DNA of 64,000 nt from Actinophytocola sp. Its GTDB lineage: Bacteria; Actinomycetota; Actinomycetes; Mycobacteriales; Pseudonocardiaceae. This document shows, piece after piece, positions 1-7,349 of the stretch. Positions within the stretch are counted from its first letter, which is position 1, and each line of letters opens with the position of its first letter. Under the pieces are notes generated by a model, which made no database searches, was not told where the DNA came from, and worked only from the letters and a program-made list of their open reading frames with translations. The position numbers were made by a program, and so were the translations under genes. The stretch is taken from positions 24,542 to 88,541 of the forward strand of contig WHUB01000009.1 of assembly GCA_009377395.1 (NCBI GenBank), written 5' to 3'.

Positions 1-793
1 CGGTTCGATCACCGGGCAACACGACATCGGACACTTCTACGACGTCACCCGTGGTCGCTACGGAGATTTTCCGGAGCGCTATTACCGCCGTTCCCGCGCT
101 CAATTCCAGTTGCTCCGCTTCGTACGCTGTTGGCGGTCGGGCGGTTAGTTCCTCGCGGATGTAGTCGAGTTCAATTCCGATGGTGTAGAGCTGGTGCTGC
201 GTTCCGCCGGGCCACGGTTCGTTGTCAGCAGAGAGCAGGTCAGGGTTACGAGCGGCGACGTCATGCACCATGTACGAGTCGATGAGGCTCAGCGGCGCAT
301 CTTCCGTCTTGATCCCGGTCCGGTAGACGCGGTGTAGCAGCTTGGTGCCTTCGGAGACATCAAACACGGTTGCCAAGTCAGCATTAGCGGCCAGCGAGTC
401 ATAGCTGGCGAAGAACTGCAGCGCTGACATCTCGCGACCGGTGTCGTGCTCAGTCGCCCCGGTCGTGCCACGTTCTGTCTCGCTGAGCTTCACGCGGTCC
501 TTTTCCCATTGGTACCGCTCAGTCGACCGCTGCACCCGTTGCCGAGGCTTCCGGACGAAAGTTCCTCGCCCGTGCTGGCGCTGAACCAGGCCTTCCGCCT
601 CCAGTACGCCGACTGCATGGCGAATCGTCGGCGCGCTCACTTTGTAGTGCGTCTTGAGCGCATCTTCGGTGGGCATGCGGTCTCCTGGCGAGTACTCCTT
701 CGCGCGGATTTTCGCACGTAGATCGGCCGCGATCCGCTCGTATTGCTTAGCCAACTCTCGTACCACCGTCCGTGTTTGCTGCTGTGAATCCAT
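1..793 (-). CDS. GntR-family regulator with UTRA domain (KorSA-like), C-terminus off the window
   Basis: The reading frame is open from an ATG at 793 down to the window edge (264 residues visible). Residues about 18-84 form a GntR winged helix, including the segment PGDRMPTEDALKTHYKVSAP. A UTRA-type effector domain follows from about residue 105, including the stretch LIDSYMVHDVA. GntR repressors of this kind (KorSA in pSAM2) control transfer and replication genes of AICEs. It is divergent from the small-gene operon starting at 900, and repeated motifs in the shared 106-bp spacer are candidate operators. The 3' end is missing only because of the window boundary. Confidence 0.85.
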   Translation of the reverse strand, partial: MDSQQQTRTVVRELAKQYERIAADLRAKIRAKEYSPGDRMPTEDALKTHYKVSAPTIRHAVGVLEAEGLVQRQHGRGTFVRKPRQRVQRSTERYQWEKDRVKLSETERGTTGATEHDTGREMSALQFFASYDSLAANADLATVFDVSEGTKLLHRVYRTGIKTEDAPLSLIDSYMVHDVAARNPDLLSADNEPWPGGTQHQLYTIGIELDYIREELTARPPTAYEAEQLELSAGTAVIALRKISVATTGDVVEVSDVVLPGDRT

Positions 794-804
794 CGTATCT
801 CCTC

Positions 805-871
805 AAGAGGACTTGACAACCTCAGGACCCGCCAGGCAGGGTGTGACTAGCAAGTCATTAAGAGGACTTGA
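805..871. promoter_or_regulatory. Duplicated 12-bp motif between the divergent repressor and operon
   Basis: AAGAGGACTTGA occurs at 805-816 and again at 860-871, in the same orientation and 55 bp apart (about five helical turns). The spacer separates the GntR gene (start 793) from the operon at 900. The first copy overlaps TTGACA (813-818), a good -35-like hexamer. A GntR-family autorepressor binding both copies is the natural reading, but binding is inferred. Confidence 0.5.
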
Positions 872-899
872 GGACATTAGGACAACGAATGGGAGAGCG

Positions 900-1211
900 A
901 TGAAGTTCGCACGGATCACCCACCCGCAGGCCAGCGCCGTGCTCGCTGAGCTGGGCGATGACCTTGTGTCGGCTGAGAGAGAGGAGGAATTGATGGCTGC
1001 TGAGGTGGCCGAGATTGACCGGCTGATCGATGAGGTGGACCGGGAGCTGGCCGCGCAGGAGCGCATCGAGGCGGTGCGGGTGTCGCGAGCGTTTACGGAT
1101 GCCCGCCGTCAGCGGCGTGTTCGTCGTCGCGCGGATCGCGAGCTGTTGCGGGCGTTGCCGGAGCGGCTGGATGTGCCGGCGGCTGACGCGGTGGGAAGCG
1201 AGGCGGCCTGA
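900..1211 (+). CDS. Hypothetical AICE protein, charged and helical (103 aa)
   Basis: This is the first gene of the plus-strand AICE operon, starting at ATG 900 behind a purine-rich GGGAGAG. The protein is rich in Glu, Arg and Ala, with long amphipathic helix-forming stretches (residues about 20-85) that could form a coiled coil. No domain is recognised. Its stop overlaps the start of the next gene (TGATG), which suggests translational coupling. Small proteins of this kind are common at the start of AICE transfer regions, but no function can be assigned. Confidence 0.7.
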   Translation: MKFARITHPQASAVLAELGDDLVSAEREEELMAAEVAEIDRLIDEVDRELAAQERIEAVRVSRAFTDARRQRRVRRRADRELLRALPERLDVPAADAVGSEAA

Positions 1212-1513
1212 TGGGTGCCTCGATGTTGCGGGAGATGACGCGGCTGCATCTGTCGCGCCCGGCGGCGGATGCCCCCGCAGCGGTGGTGGCCGCCTGGTAC
1301 GAGCGCAAAGCCGTGCTGCTGGAGCACCTGGCGGCCGAACACGCCCACGGCACCGCGCGGCTGGCGGTGCAGGCGCACCAGCACGCCGCCCGCTTGATGA
1401 CCCGGAATCCGACACCCACCGGCCCTGGCTCGGCGGTCCGCTCCGCCAAGACCGAATCCGCCGAGCCAGGCCTCCCCGGTTACGAGAGCACTCGAAGGGA
1501 AGAAACCCGATGA
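1211..1513 (+). CDS. Hypothetical AICE protein (100 aa)
   Basis: The start ATG overlaps the preceding stop, and its own stop overlaps the ATG of the WhiB gene (ATGA), so it lies inside a tightly coupled operon. The N-terminal 65 residues look helical (AAWYERKAVLLEHLAAEHAH) and the tail is polar and unstructured. No known family is recognised. Its reality is supported mainly by the coupled overlaps on both sides and by high third-position GC. Confidence 0.65.
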   Translation: MGASMLREMTRLHLSRPAADAPAAVVAAWYERKAVLLEHLAAEHAHGTARLAVQAHQHAARLMTRNPTPTGPGSAVRSAKTESAEPGLPGYESTRREETR

Positions 1514-1842
1514 TACGCACCACCAACCCCCTCGTCGGGGGCCGACCGAACGGCCGGGTGCCGCACCTGTCGCTGCACCTGCCGCCGGAGTGGGTCTCCG
1601 GCGCGCTGTGCGCGCAGACCGACCCCGAAGTCTTCTATCCGCAGGTCGGCGGCTCGGTCCGCCCGGCGAAACGCGTCTGCGCGGCGTGTCCGGTGCTGGC
1701 CGAGTGCGGCGACTACGCCCTGGCCACCGGGGAGCTGGACGGCGTGTGGGGCGGGCTCAGTGAGAACGAGCGCCGCCGCCTCCGCCGCCAGGCCCGCCGC
1801 ACCGGCACCCCCGTGACCGAGCTGGGGAGGGCCGCCACGTGA
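1510..1842 (+). CDS. WhiB-family iron-sulfur transcription factor encoded by the AICE
   Basis: The 110-aa protein has the four WhiB cluster cysteines at C34, C57, C60 and C66 (spacing C-x22-C-x2-C-x5-C). The family's GVWGG turn and a basic C-terminal segment (ENERRRLRRQARR) for DNA contact follow. WhiB proteins bind a 4Fe-4S cluster and act on promoters with the principal sigma factor. It lies in the small-gene operon, with four-base overlaps to both neighbours. A WhiB gene inside a mobile element may tune element transcription or the host response to redox or developmental state; that role is inferred. Confidence 0.9.
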   Translation: MIRTTNPLVGGRPNGRVPHLSLHLPPEWVSGALCAQTDPEVFYPQVGGSVRPAKRVCAACPVLAECGDYALATGELDGVWGGLSENERRRLRRQARRTGTPVTELGRAAT

Positions 1843-2063
1843 GCACCTTCGACGTCCTCGACCAGCACGGCCCGTGGCGACTGGCCGCCTTCCTCGGCTG
1901 CGTGGCGCTCTTCCTCGCCCTGCACGCGATCCGGCAGCCGTTCCGGCTCATCGAGCGCGGCCTGCACGCCCTCCAGAGCGGGTTGGACGCCCGGATCACG
2001 AGCGCGCTGAGCCCACCGACCACCGGCCCATTCCACGAGACCACCGCGCCTGCGGGCGCCTGA
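1839..2063 (+). CDS. Small AICE membrane protein (74 aa)
   Basis: It starts at GTG 1839, overlapping the WhiB stop by four bases. One hydrophobic segment lies at about residues 13-29 (WRLAAFLGCVALFLALHA), followed by an amphipathic and polar C-terminus. The protein is probably a single-pass inner-membrane protein. Spread and transfer regions of AICEs and Streptomyces plasmids often carry several such proteins. No family assignment is made. Confidence 0.65.
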   Translation: MSTFDVLDQHGPWRLAAFLGCVALFLALHAIRQPFRLIERGLHALQSGLDARITSALSPPTTGPFHETTAPAGA

Positions 2064-2079
2064 CCCCCGGGAGACCCAC

Positions 2080-2295
2080 GTGAGCATCTACATCGTCCTC
2101 TGCCTGATCGTCGGCATCGGTACCGGCGTGCTCGCCGCCCGCTCCGGCCAGCTCGGCTGGTTCATCGGCGGCGCCACAGCCCTCGCCCTCCTACTCGGGG
2201 TCCCGGCGATCTCCGCACCGTTCATCGACGTCGCGCAAGGCTTCGCCTCCGTCGTCGCCGACGCCGTCGGCGAGCACAGCCCACTGAGTGGGTGA
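2080..2295 (+). CDS. Small AICE membrane protein, two hydrophobic segments (71 aa)
   Basis: Starts at GTG 2080 with GGGAG about six bases upstream. Two hydrophobic stretches, about residues 2-19 and 27-48, suggest a helical hairpin in the membrane. It belongs to the same run of mini membrane proteins as its neighbours and may work with the DUF2637 protein during intramycelial spread (inference from location only). Confidence 0.65.
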   Translation: MSIYIVLCLIVGIGTGVLAARSGQLGWFIGGATALALLLGVPAISAPFIDVAQGFASVVADAVGEHSPLSG

Positions 2296-2300
2296 GGCCC

Positions 2301-2387
2301 ATGCCCCTACCGCAGACCGCCCCATTGGCCCTTGTCCTGCTGGCCGCCGTCGCGCTCGCGGCGTGGCTGGCCTTCCGAAAGTGGTGA
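2301..2387 (+). CDS. 28-aa hydrophobic peptide
   Basis: ATG 2301 opens a 28-codon frame ending at TGA 2385-2387. The product is almost entirely one transmembrane helix (residues about 8-24) ending in the basic FRKW. It fits exactly between the stop of the preceding gene (2295) and the next start (2398). GTGAGG just upstream is a weak ribosome site. It may be a genuine micro-membrane protein of the spread cluster; only position and composition support it. Confidence 0.45.
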   Translation: MPLPQTAPLALVLLAAVALAAWLAFRKW

Positions 2388-2397
2388 CACAGCCTCC

Positions 2398-2652
2398 ATG
2401 AGCACCCACAACACTCAACCCGAACCCGAAACCAACACCGCCCGGCCCGGGCCGCTCCAGCGCCTGGGCAACGCGCTGGCCTGGTACACCCCGGAACTCT
2501 CCGTCGCCGCCGCGTCGGCCGGGGCGGCCGCCACGGTGTGGGCACCGCTCGGCGTCATCACCGCCGCGTGCGGTGCGCGCATCGCCACCAACCAGATCAA
2601 CCTGGCCCGCGCGAATCGCCGCGTCCGGCGCTGGCGACTCCACATCCGATGA
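2398..2652 (+). CDS. Small AICE membrane-associated protein (84 aa)
   Basis: ATG 2398 begins a polar N-terminus of about 25 residues. A moderately hydrophobic alanine-rich segment (about 33-60) and a strongly basic tail (RANRRVRRWRLHIR) follow. This suggests a membrane-inserted protein with a cytoplasmic, possibly nucleic-acid-contacting tail. It lies between other small transfer-region genes. No family is recognised. Confidence 0.65.
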   Translation: MSTHNTQPEPETNTARPGPLQRLGNALAWYTPELSVAAASAGAAATVWAPLGVITAACGARIATNQINLARANRRVRRWRLHIR

Positions 2653-2688
2653 GCAGACCGGCCAGCGGCCGGGCTGGGAGGTGGCCGG

Positions 2689-2883
2689 ATGAACACCGAC
2701 CTAATGGCTCGCCACGCGCTATTCGCCGGGATACCGGGCTCGGGCAAGGCCATGGCCGCCTCGCTCCTGTCTCGGCCGGAGTGGACACAGGCCGCCGAGC
2801 GCGGCGACGACAGCGGTGCGCGCCACCCGGTGACGGCCTCACCGGTCCCGGCTGCCTGTGCTCAGCAGGAGGTGACGGGATGA
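2689..2883 (+). CDS. 64-aa peptide carrying a Walker A-like loop
   Basis: ATG 2689 has a strong GGGAGGTGG ribosome site at 2677-2684, and its stop overlaps the DUF2637 start (ATGA at 2880-2883). Residues about 12-20 read FAGIPGSGK, close to the P-loop of the FtsK-like translocase encoded downstream (FSGIMGSGK). The Ser/Thr that should follow the lysine is Ala, and no Walker B could fit in 64 residues. It cannot be a complete ATPase. It may be a remnant of a translocase or a small partner or decoy; expression is likely, function unknown. Confidence 0.6.
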   Translation: MNTDLMARHALFAGIPGSGKAMAASLLSRPEWTQAAERGDDSGARHPVTASPVPAACAQQEVTG

Positions 2884-3698
2884 GTCTGCGTACCCGTGGC
2901 AGGCAGCACGACGTCTGGACGCTGCTCGGCGTCGGCGTGGTCGCGATCGCGGCGGCCGTGCTGTCGTTCTCCTCGTTGCAGGCGCTCGCCGTGCGCGCCG
3001 GTTACACCCCGGCGCTGGCTGCGCTGCTGCCGCTGGCCATCGACGCCCAAGCCGTCGTCGCGACACGAGCGTGGCTCACAGCCGGTACCTCGCAGCGGAC
3101 CTACCGCTACGCCCGAGCGCTCGCGCTGGCGGCGGTGGCCGGGTCGGTGGCGGGCAACGCCGGACAGCACGCCATGACCGCCGCCGGTGTCACCACGCCC
3201 TGGTGGGTGGTGGTCGCCATCGCCTCCGTGCCACCCGTGGCGCTGGCGGCCACCGCACACCTCGCCGCCCTGCTAGCCGCCGAGAACCCGGCCACCAAAC
3301 CCGCCACGACCGAGCACGCAGCAACCGAGGATGAGCGCTCACCGGATGCACCCAGTGAGCACTCAGAGGGTGGGCGCTCACGCGCTCACACCACCCCGGC
3401 GGTGAGCGCTCACAACGGCGCTCACGACAACGGCGGCGTGAGCGCTCAACCGGCCACGCCCGCCGATCGCGCCACGCCACGCAAGCGGTCGAGCGGGAAG
3501 CGCTCACCGAACTCGCAACGGGCTCGCGTGCTGTTCGATCAGCACGCTGAGTCGGGCACCCTCGATCAGCTCACCGGCAGGGAGATCGCCGACGCGGGGA
3601 ACGTGTCGGACCCGACCGGCAGGCGGTGGCTCGCGGCGTGGCGCGCCGAACACGACGCCAACCGGCCGCAGCTCGCCGTCGTCGGCGAGCAGACCTAA
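2880..3698 (+). CDS. DUF2637 membrane protein, SpdB-like spread protein
   Basis: The 272-aa protein has four hydrophobic segments (about residues 12-34, 40-58, 76-95 and 105-130), a DUF2637-type membrane domain found in AICEs and actinomycete plasmids. A long polar linker follows, rich in Ser, Ala, His and Glu and encoded by repeated GCGCTCAC motifs. The C-terminal part (about 205-260) has a helix-turn-helix-like character (LTGREIADAGNVSDPTGRRW). It precedes the FtsK-like translocase gene, as in other AICEs, and probably works in intramycelial spread. The start is coupled to the upstream 64-aa gene. Confidence 0.8.
   Translation: MSLRTRGRQHDVWTLLGVGVVAIAAAVLSFSSLQALAVRAGYTPALAALLPLAIDAQAVVATRAWLTAGTSQRTYRYARALALAAVAGSVAGNAGQHAMTAAGVTTPWWVVVAIASVPPVALAATAHLAALLAAENPATKPATTEHAATEDERSPDAPSEHSEGGRSRAHTTPAVSAHNGAHDNGGVSAQPATPADRATPRKRSSGKRSPNSQRARVLFDQHAESGTLDQLTGREIADAGNVSDPTGRRWLAAWRAEHDANRPQLAVVGEQT
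3335..3507. repeat. Cluster of GCGCTCAC octamers, candidate transfer (clt) locus
   Basis: GCGCTCAC occurs at 3335-3342, 3374-3381, 3382-3389 (direct tandem), 3406-3413, 3418-3425 and 3500-3507, with a near copy ending in A at 3442-3449. The copy at 3402-3413 is a perfect 12-bp palindrome, GTGAGCGCTCAC. A further near copy (ending in G) is at 4008-4015. They lie in the DUF2637 linker coding region just upstream of the FtsK-like gene. TraB-type translocases of Streptomyces plasmids recognise clustered 8-bp repeats, so this is a candidate recognition locus; the match to that role is inferred. Confidence 0.5.
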
Positions 3699-3801
3699 CC
3701 CGAGCACTCCGGGCGGCCGCCGACCGGCTCCGTCTGGCCTTGGCGGCCATCCGGCACCCACAGCTTCGTAAATCCTCGTTCGCAGGGAGACGCGTACCAG
3801 C

Positions 3802-6162
3802 ATGGACACCCCACACCAGAACCACGACAGCAACCACCACCAGAACCACGACGGCGGCCAGGAGAACGGGCAGGTGTTCTACCTGCCCCACGCCAACCCC
3901 GACACCGGCAGCACCGACGCCGAGCCCGAGATCGTCGACGCGGAGATTGTCGACGACACCACCGATCAGACAAGTGAGGACGAGCGGGCCGGTGAGCGGT
4001 CTGGTGAGCGCTCAGCCGGTCGCGCGTTGGAGCGCTCGCGGGAGCGGTTGCCGTGGCGCGCCCCGGCCGGTCAGGAGATCGACCACCGCCTGTATGGCCC
4101 GTTCGGTTATCGGCGGATCATTCCGTACGAGGCACGCGTACGGATGGCCGAGACCGGCGGCGAGTTGGCCGAACGGTCGGTCCCGGCCGCGAAGACGGGT
4201 GGGAAGGCCGTCGGGCGGCATCTGCTCTACACCGCCAATGGCGTCAAGATCATCGCCAAGCGGTGGCGCGACACCCATGGTGCGTCGCGGTATGAGCGGA
4301 TGATGCGCGATGCCGAGGTCAAGCGTGATCAGGAAGCGTTGCGCTACTGGCAGGAAGCCGACGTGGCCGAGAAGCAGCGCCGCCACACCCGCACCATGGA
4401 CTGGATCCGCTCACCGCTGGATGTGGTGAAGGCCGCCGCGATCGGGCTCGGTGCCGTGGCCGGGTTCCTGTTGGTCGTCGGCATCATGCTGGCGATCAGC
4501 TCCGGCGACATCGCCGACGTGATCACCCCGATCGCCGGGCTGATCAATGCGGTCACCTGGACCTACTGGTTCCTGGCCACCTACGGCGCGCTGCTGCTCC
4601 TCGGCGGCACTGCGCTCGCGGCGGTGTATGCGCACGAGGAGGGCCGCAAACACGGCGACACCCCGCAGTGGCTCCAAGCCAACACCACCGGCTCTGTCGA
4701 GGTGGAGACGGCCGTGGACGAGAGCGTGATCATGAACGCGCTGCGCAATCTCGGGCACCCGGCGTTGAACCAGAAGTTCAAGGAGGGCTGGGGCAGCTCG
4801 GTGCAGCCGATGTGGGTCCAGCCACCGCTGCCGGTCACCCACGGCTGGGAGTTCGCGCTGCGCCTGCCCGGTGGGGTTCCGGCGACCAGCATCAACGCCC
4901 GCAAGGGCGTGCTGGCCCACAACTTCGGCCGCCGCCCCGAGGAGGTGTGGGTCGAGGTCGATGACTCCGACCCGATGGCGATGAAATGCCTGGTGCTCGA
5001 CCCGGGTGCACTGCGCAAACCCGTCCCGGACTACCCGCTGCTCCACGAGGGGCAGGCCGACTTCTGGACCGGGTTCCCGGTCGGCATCGACGCCCGCTGG
5101 AACCCGATCACGACGCCGGTGTTCGAACGCAACTTCGTGTTCTCCGGGATCATGGGCTCGGGCAAGTCGGAACAGATCAACAACCTGCTCGCCGGAGCCT
5201 GCCTGGACCCGGTCGTCGACATCGACGTGTTCTGCTTCGCCGAGAACAACGACTACGAGTGGCTGCGCCCGATCGCCTCGACCATCTCGACCGGCGACAC
5301 CGCCGCCAACGTCGAGGCCTGTCTGTCCCACCTCCAGGGTCTGCAACACAGCCTCACCGAGCGCGGCAGGCTGTTGCGCGACTACGACATCAACTCCGTC
5401 ACGCGTGAGGCGGCCGAAAAGGACGACCGGTTGCGGCCCCGGGTCGTGGTGATCGACGAGTGCCAGAGCTTCTTTCGCCAGGACAAGCCCGACGACCGGC
5501 GCGAGCTGGTCAACCTGGTGATCCGGTTCTACTCGGCGGCCCGCAAGTACGGCATCGTGCTGGCGTTCGCGACCCCGACCCCGTCGGATCAGTCGCTGCC
5601 GCGTGATCTGGTCGCGGTCACCAGCAACAAGTCGTGCTTCGCCATCGGCGACAAGACCCGCAACAACGTCGTGCTCGGCGAGAAGGCCTACGAAAACGGG
5701 CTCTCAGCGCTGGAGCTGAAGCCCGCTGTCAAGCAGGGCGGGCAGATCGTCGCGCTCAACGACGTCGGCACCTCGGTCACGGTCGGATTCATGGAACGGC
5801 CCGGGCTGCTGCGCTCCTACCACCTCACCAGCGACCAGAAGGCCACCATCGTCAACCGCGGCCTCGAACTGCGCGGCGGGCGCGTCCGCCGCGCCGCCAT
5901 CGAGCCGGTACCCGAGCGCGACCTGCTCGCGGACGTGGCCGCCGTCATCGCCCCCGGCGAGGAGAAGGTCAAAGCCACCGACGTCTGCGCCCGGCTGCGC
6001 GAATACGCCCCGAGCCATCGGCCCTACACCACGCTGACCGCCGAAGCGCTGCGCGAGCAGCTCGCCGCGCACGGCTGCATGGTCACCAAGGTCGGCGTCC
6101 TCATGGTGTTCACCGAGCGTGTCCACGCCGCGCTCGCCGCCCGTGAGGGAGGGAACCCCTAA
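3802..6162 (+). CDS. FtsK/SpoIIIE-like conjugative DNA translocase (TraSA/TraB-like)
   Basis: This 786-aa protein is the AICE conjugation motor, which moves double-stranded DNA between hyphae. The N-terminus is acidic and His/Asn rich (about residues 1-75). Two membrane segments lie at about 210-232 and 250-275. The motor domain has Walker A GIMGSGKS (K455) and Walker B VVVIDE (D552, E553). The last 80 residues form a helical domain like the winged-helix DNA-reading domain of TraB/FtsK. A 103-bp spacer separates it from the DUF2637 gene, and a strong hairpin follows the stop. Single-protein transfer by such translocases is the established AICE mechanism. Confidence 0.93.
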   Translation: MDTPHQNHDSNHHQNHDGGQENGQVFYLPHANPDTGSTDAEPEIVDAEIVDDTTDQTSEDERAGERSGERSAGRALERSRERLPWRAPAGQEIDHRLYGPFGYRRIIPYEARVRMAETGGELAERSVPAAKTGGKAVGRHLLYTANGVKIIAKRWRDTHGASRYERMMRDAEVKRDQEALRYWQEADVAEKQRRHTRTMDWIRSPLDVVKAAAIGLGAVAGFLLVVGIMLAISSGDIADVITPIAGLINAVTWTYWFLATYGALLLLGGTALAAVYAHEEGRKHGDTPQWLQANTTGSVEVETAVDESVIMNALRNLGHPALNQKFKEGWGSSVQPMWVQPPLPVTHGWEFALRLPGGVPATSINARKGVLAHNFGRRPEEVWVEVDDSDPMAMKCLVLDPGALRKPVPDYPLLHEGQADFWTGFPVGIDARWNPITTPVFERNFVFSGIMGSGKSEQINNLLAGACLDPVVDIDVFCFAENNDYEWLRPIASTISTGDTAANVEACLSHLQGLQHSLTERGRLLRDYDINSVTREAAEKDDRLRPRVVVIDECQSFFRQDKPDDRRELVNLVIRFYSAARKYGIVLAFATPTPSDQSLPRDLVAVTSNKSCFAIGDKTRNNVVLGEKAYENGLSALELKPAVKQGGQIVALNDVGTSVTVGFMERPGLLRSYHLTSDQKATIVNRGLELRGGRVRRAAIEPVPERDLLADVAAVIAPGEEKVKATDVCARLREYAPSHRPYTTLTAEALREQLAAHGCMVTKVGVLMVFTERVHAALAAREGGNP

Positions 6163-6169
6163 CCCCGGC

Positions 6170-6210
6170 GGGAAACCCGGCCACAGCAGCACTCTCAGGC
6201 CGGGTTTCCC
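6170..6210 (+). terminator. Hairpin after the translocase gene
   Basis: A perfect 13-bp inverted repeat (6170-6182 and 6198-6210) with a 15-base loop starts 7 bp after the translocase stop. There is no T-run, as is common in actinobacteria. It probably ends the transfer operon. The arms contain the GGGAAACC motif discussed as a possible iteron. Confidence 0.65.
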
Positions 6211-6323
6211 TCACCTTCCTCACTCCCTTCCACCTCAAAACCGCAGCACACCCCGAGGGAAACCGCCCCAGGGACCGCAAGGGAATTCTCCCTTCACCCC
6301 GGCGTGCTCCCTCCAGGTTTCCC
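6170..6323. repeat. Alternating GGGAAACC repeats upstream of the replication genes
   Basis: GGGAAACC occurs at 6170-6177 (+), 6203-6210 (-), 6257-6264 (+) and 6316-6323 (-), within the 213-bp gap before the Prim-Pol gene. The same gap holds a small palindrome (AAGGGA/TCCCTT, 6279-6294). Repeats upstream of replication genes suggest an iteron-type origin for the excised element or an operator. Which of the two cannot be told from sequence alone. Confidence 0.45.
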
Positions 6324-6375
6324 TGCCCGATTCCCGCCTCAACTCGCTACCAACAGTGATCAGAAAGGTTCCTCG

Positions 6376-7320
6376 ATGGATACCCGTGAACACCTCACCG
6401 TCGCTGCGCTCGGCGCGGTCGAGCGGGGCTGGCACGTGTTCCCGCTACTGCCGAACGGCAAGCGTCCCGCGCTGCACGGACACGACACGTGCCCCGGCAC
6501 CGGGCCCTGCGCCGACGGGCACCGGACGCCGGAGCAGCGCGCCACGACCGACCCGGCCCGCATCTGCGCCGCGTGGGCACACAAGCCGTACAACATCGGC
6601 ATCGCCACCGGCCCCTCCGGGCTGTGCGTGCTCGACCTCGACACGCTGAAACACCAGGAGACGGTGCCCGACCGGTGGGCCGCCGAGAACGCCACCAGCG
6701 GCGAGGACGTGCTCGCCATCCTCGCCACCGACGCCGGAGAGGAGCTGCCCGGCGACACCCTCACCGTCCGCACCGCGTCCGGTGGGCTGCACCTGTACTT
6801 CACCGCCCCGGCCGGGATCGAGCTGCGCAACACCTCCGGCGAGCACGGGCGCGGGCTCGGCTGGAAGATCGACACCCGCGCGTGGGGCGGCTACGTCGTC
6901 GCCGCAGGCTCGATCACCCCAGCCGGTACCTACCAGCTCGTCTACGACGGCCACACCGCGCCGCTACCTGGCTGGCTGGCCGACCGGCTCAACCCCACAC
7001 CGCCACCACCCGCGCCCGTGACGCCGATCCGCCCACGCGGCGGGCAGCGGTCGCGCTACGTCGAGGCCGCTGTGCGTGCCGAGACCGCCAAGGTCCACCA
7101 CGCGGCCAAGGGCCAGCGCAACGCCGCGCTGTACGGCGCCGCCGTCGCGCTCGGCCAACTCGTCGCCGGAGGCGCGCTCACCGCCGACGAGCACGAGGCG
7201 GTGCTGCTGCGCGCCGCGGGGCGCCACATCACCTGTCGCGCCTACAGCGAGCACGAAGCCCGCCGAACCATCGCCTCCGGCCTGCGGGCCGGGGCCAACC
7301 GACCCCGCCGCATCGCCTGA
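6376..7320 (+). CDS. Bifunctional primase/polymerase (Prim-Pol) of the AICE
   Basis: The 314-aa protein starts at ATG 6376. It has the Prim-Pol fold signature: an N-terminal WHVFPLLPNGKRP segment, a zinc-like Cys/His patch (CPGTGPCADGH) and the metal-binding VLDLD at about residue 85. A downstream SGGLHLYF strand and the KIDTRAWGGYVVAAGS segment follow. The last 80 residues form a helical domain. Prim-Pol is one of the three known AICE replication initiator types and would prime or extend DNA at the element origin. It is followed by the ATPase gene with a 29-bp gap. Confidence 0.9.
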   Translation: MDTREHLTVAALGAVERGWHVFPLLPNGKRPALHGHDTCPGTGPCADGHRTPEQRATTDPARICAAWAHKPYNIGIATGPSGLCVLDLDTLKHQETVPDRWAAENATSGEDVLAILATDAGEELPGDTLTVRTASGGLHLYFTAPAGIELRNTSGEHGRGLGWKIDTRAWGGYVVAAGSITPAGTYQLVYDGHTAPLPGWLADRLNPTPPPPAPVTPIRPRGGQRSRYVEAAVRAETAKVHHAAKGQRNAALYGAAVALGQLVAGGALTADEHEAVLLRAAGRHITCRAYSEHEARRTIASGLRAGANRPRRIA

Positions 7321-7349
7321 CAGGTCGTCTCTCGGAGGTAGCGCAACTC

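Noticed and set aside
900..2652. Toxin-antitoxin pair among the small AICE genes
   Set aside because: The small proteins have no toxin or antitoxin fold; membrane segments and a WhiB factor explain most of them.
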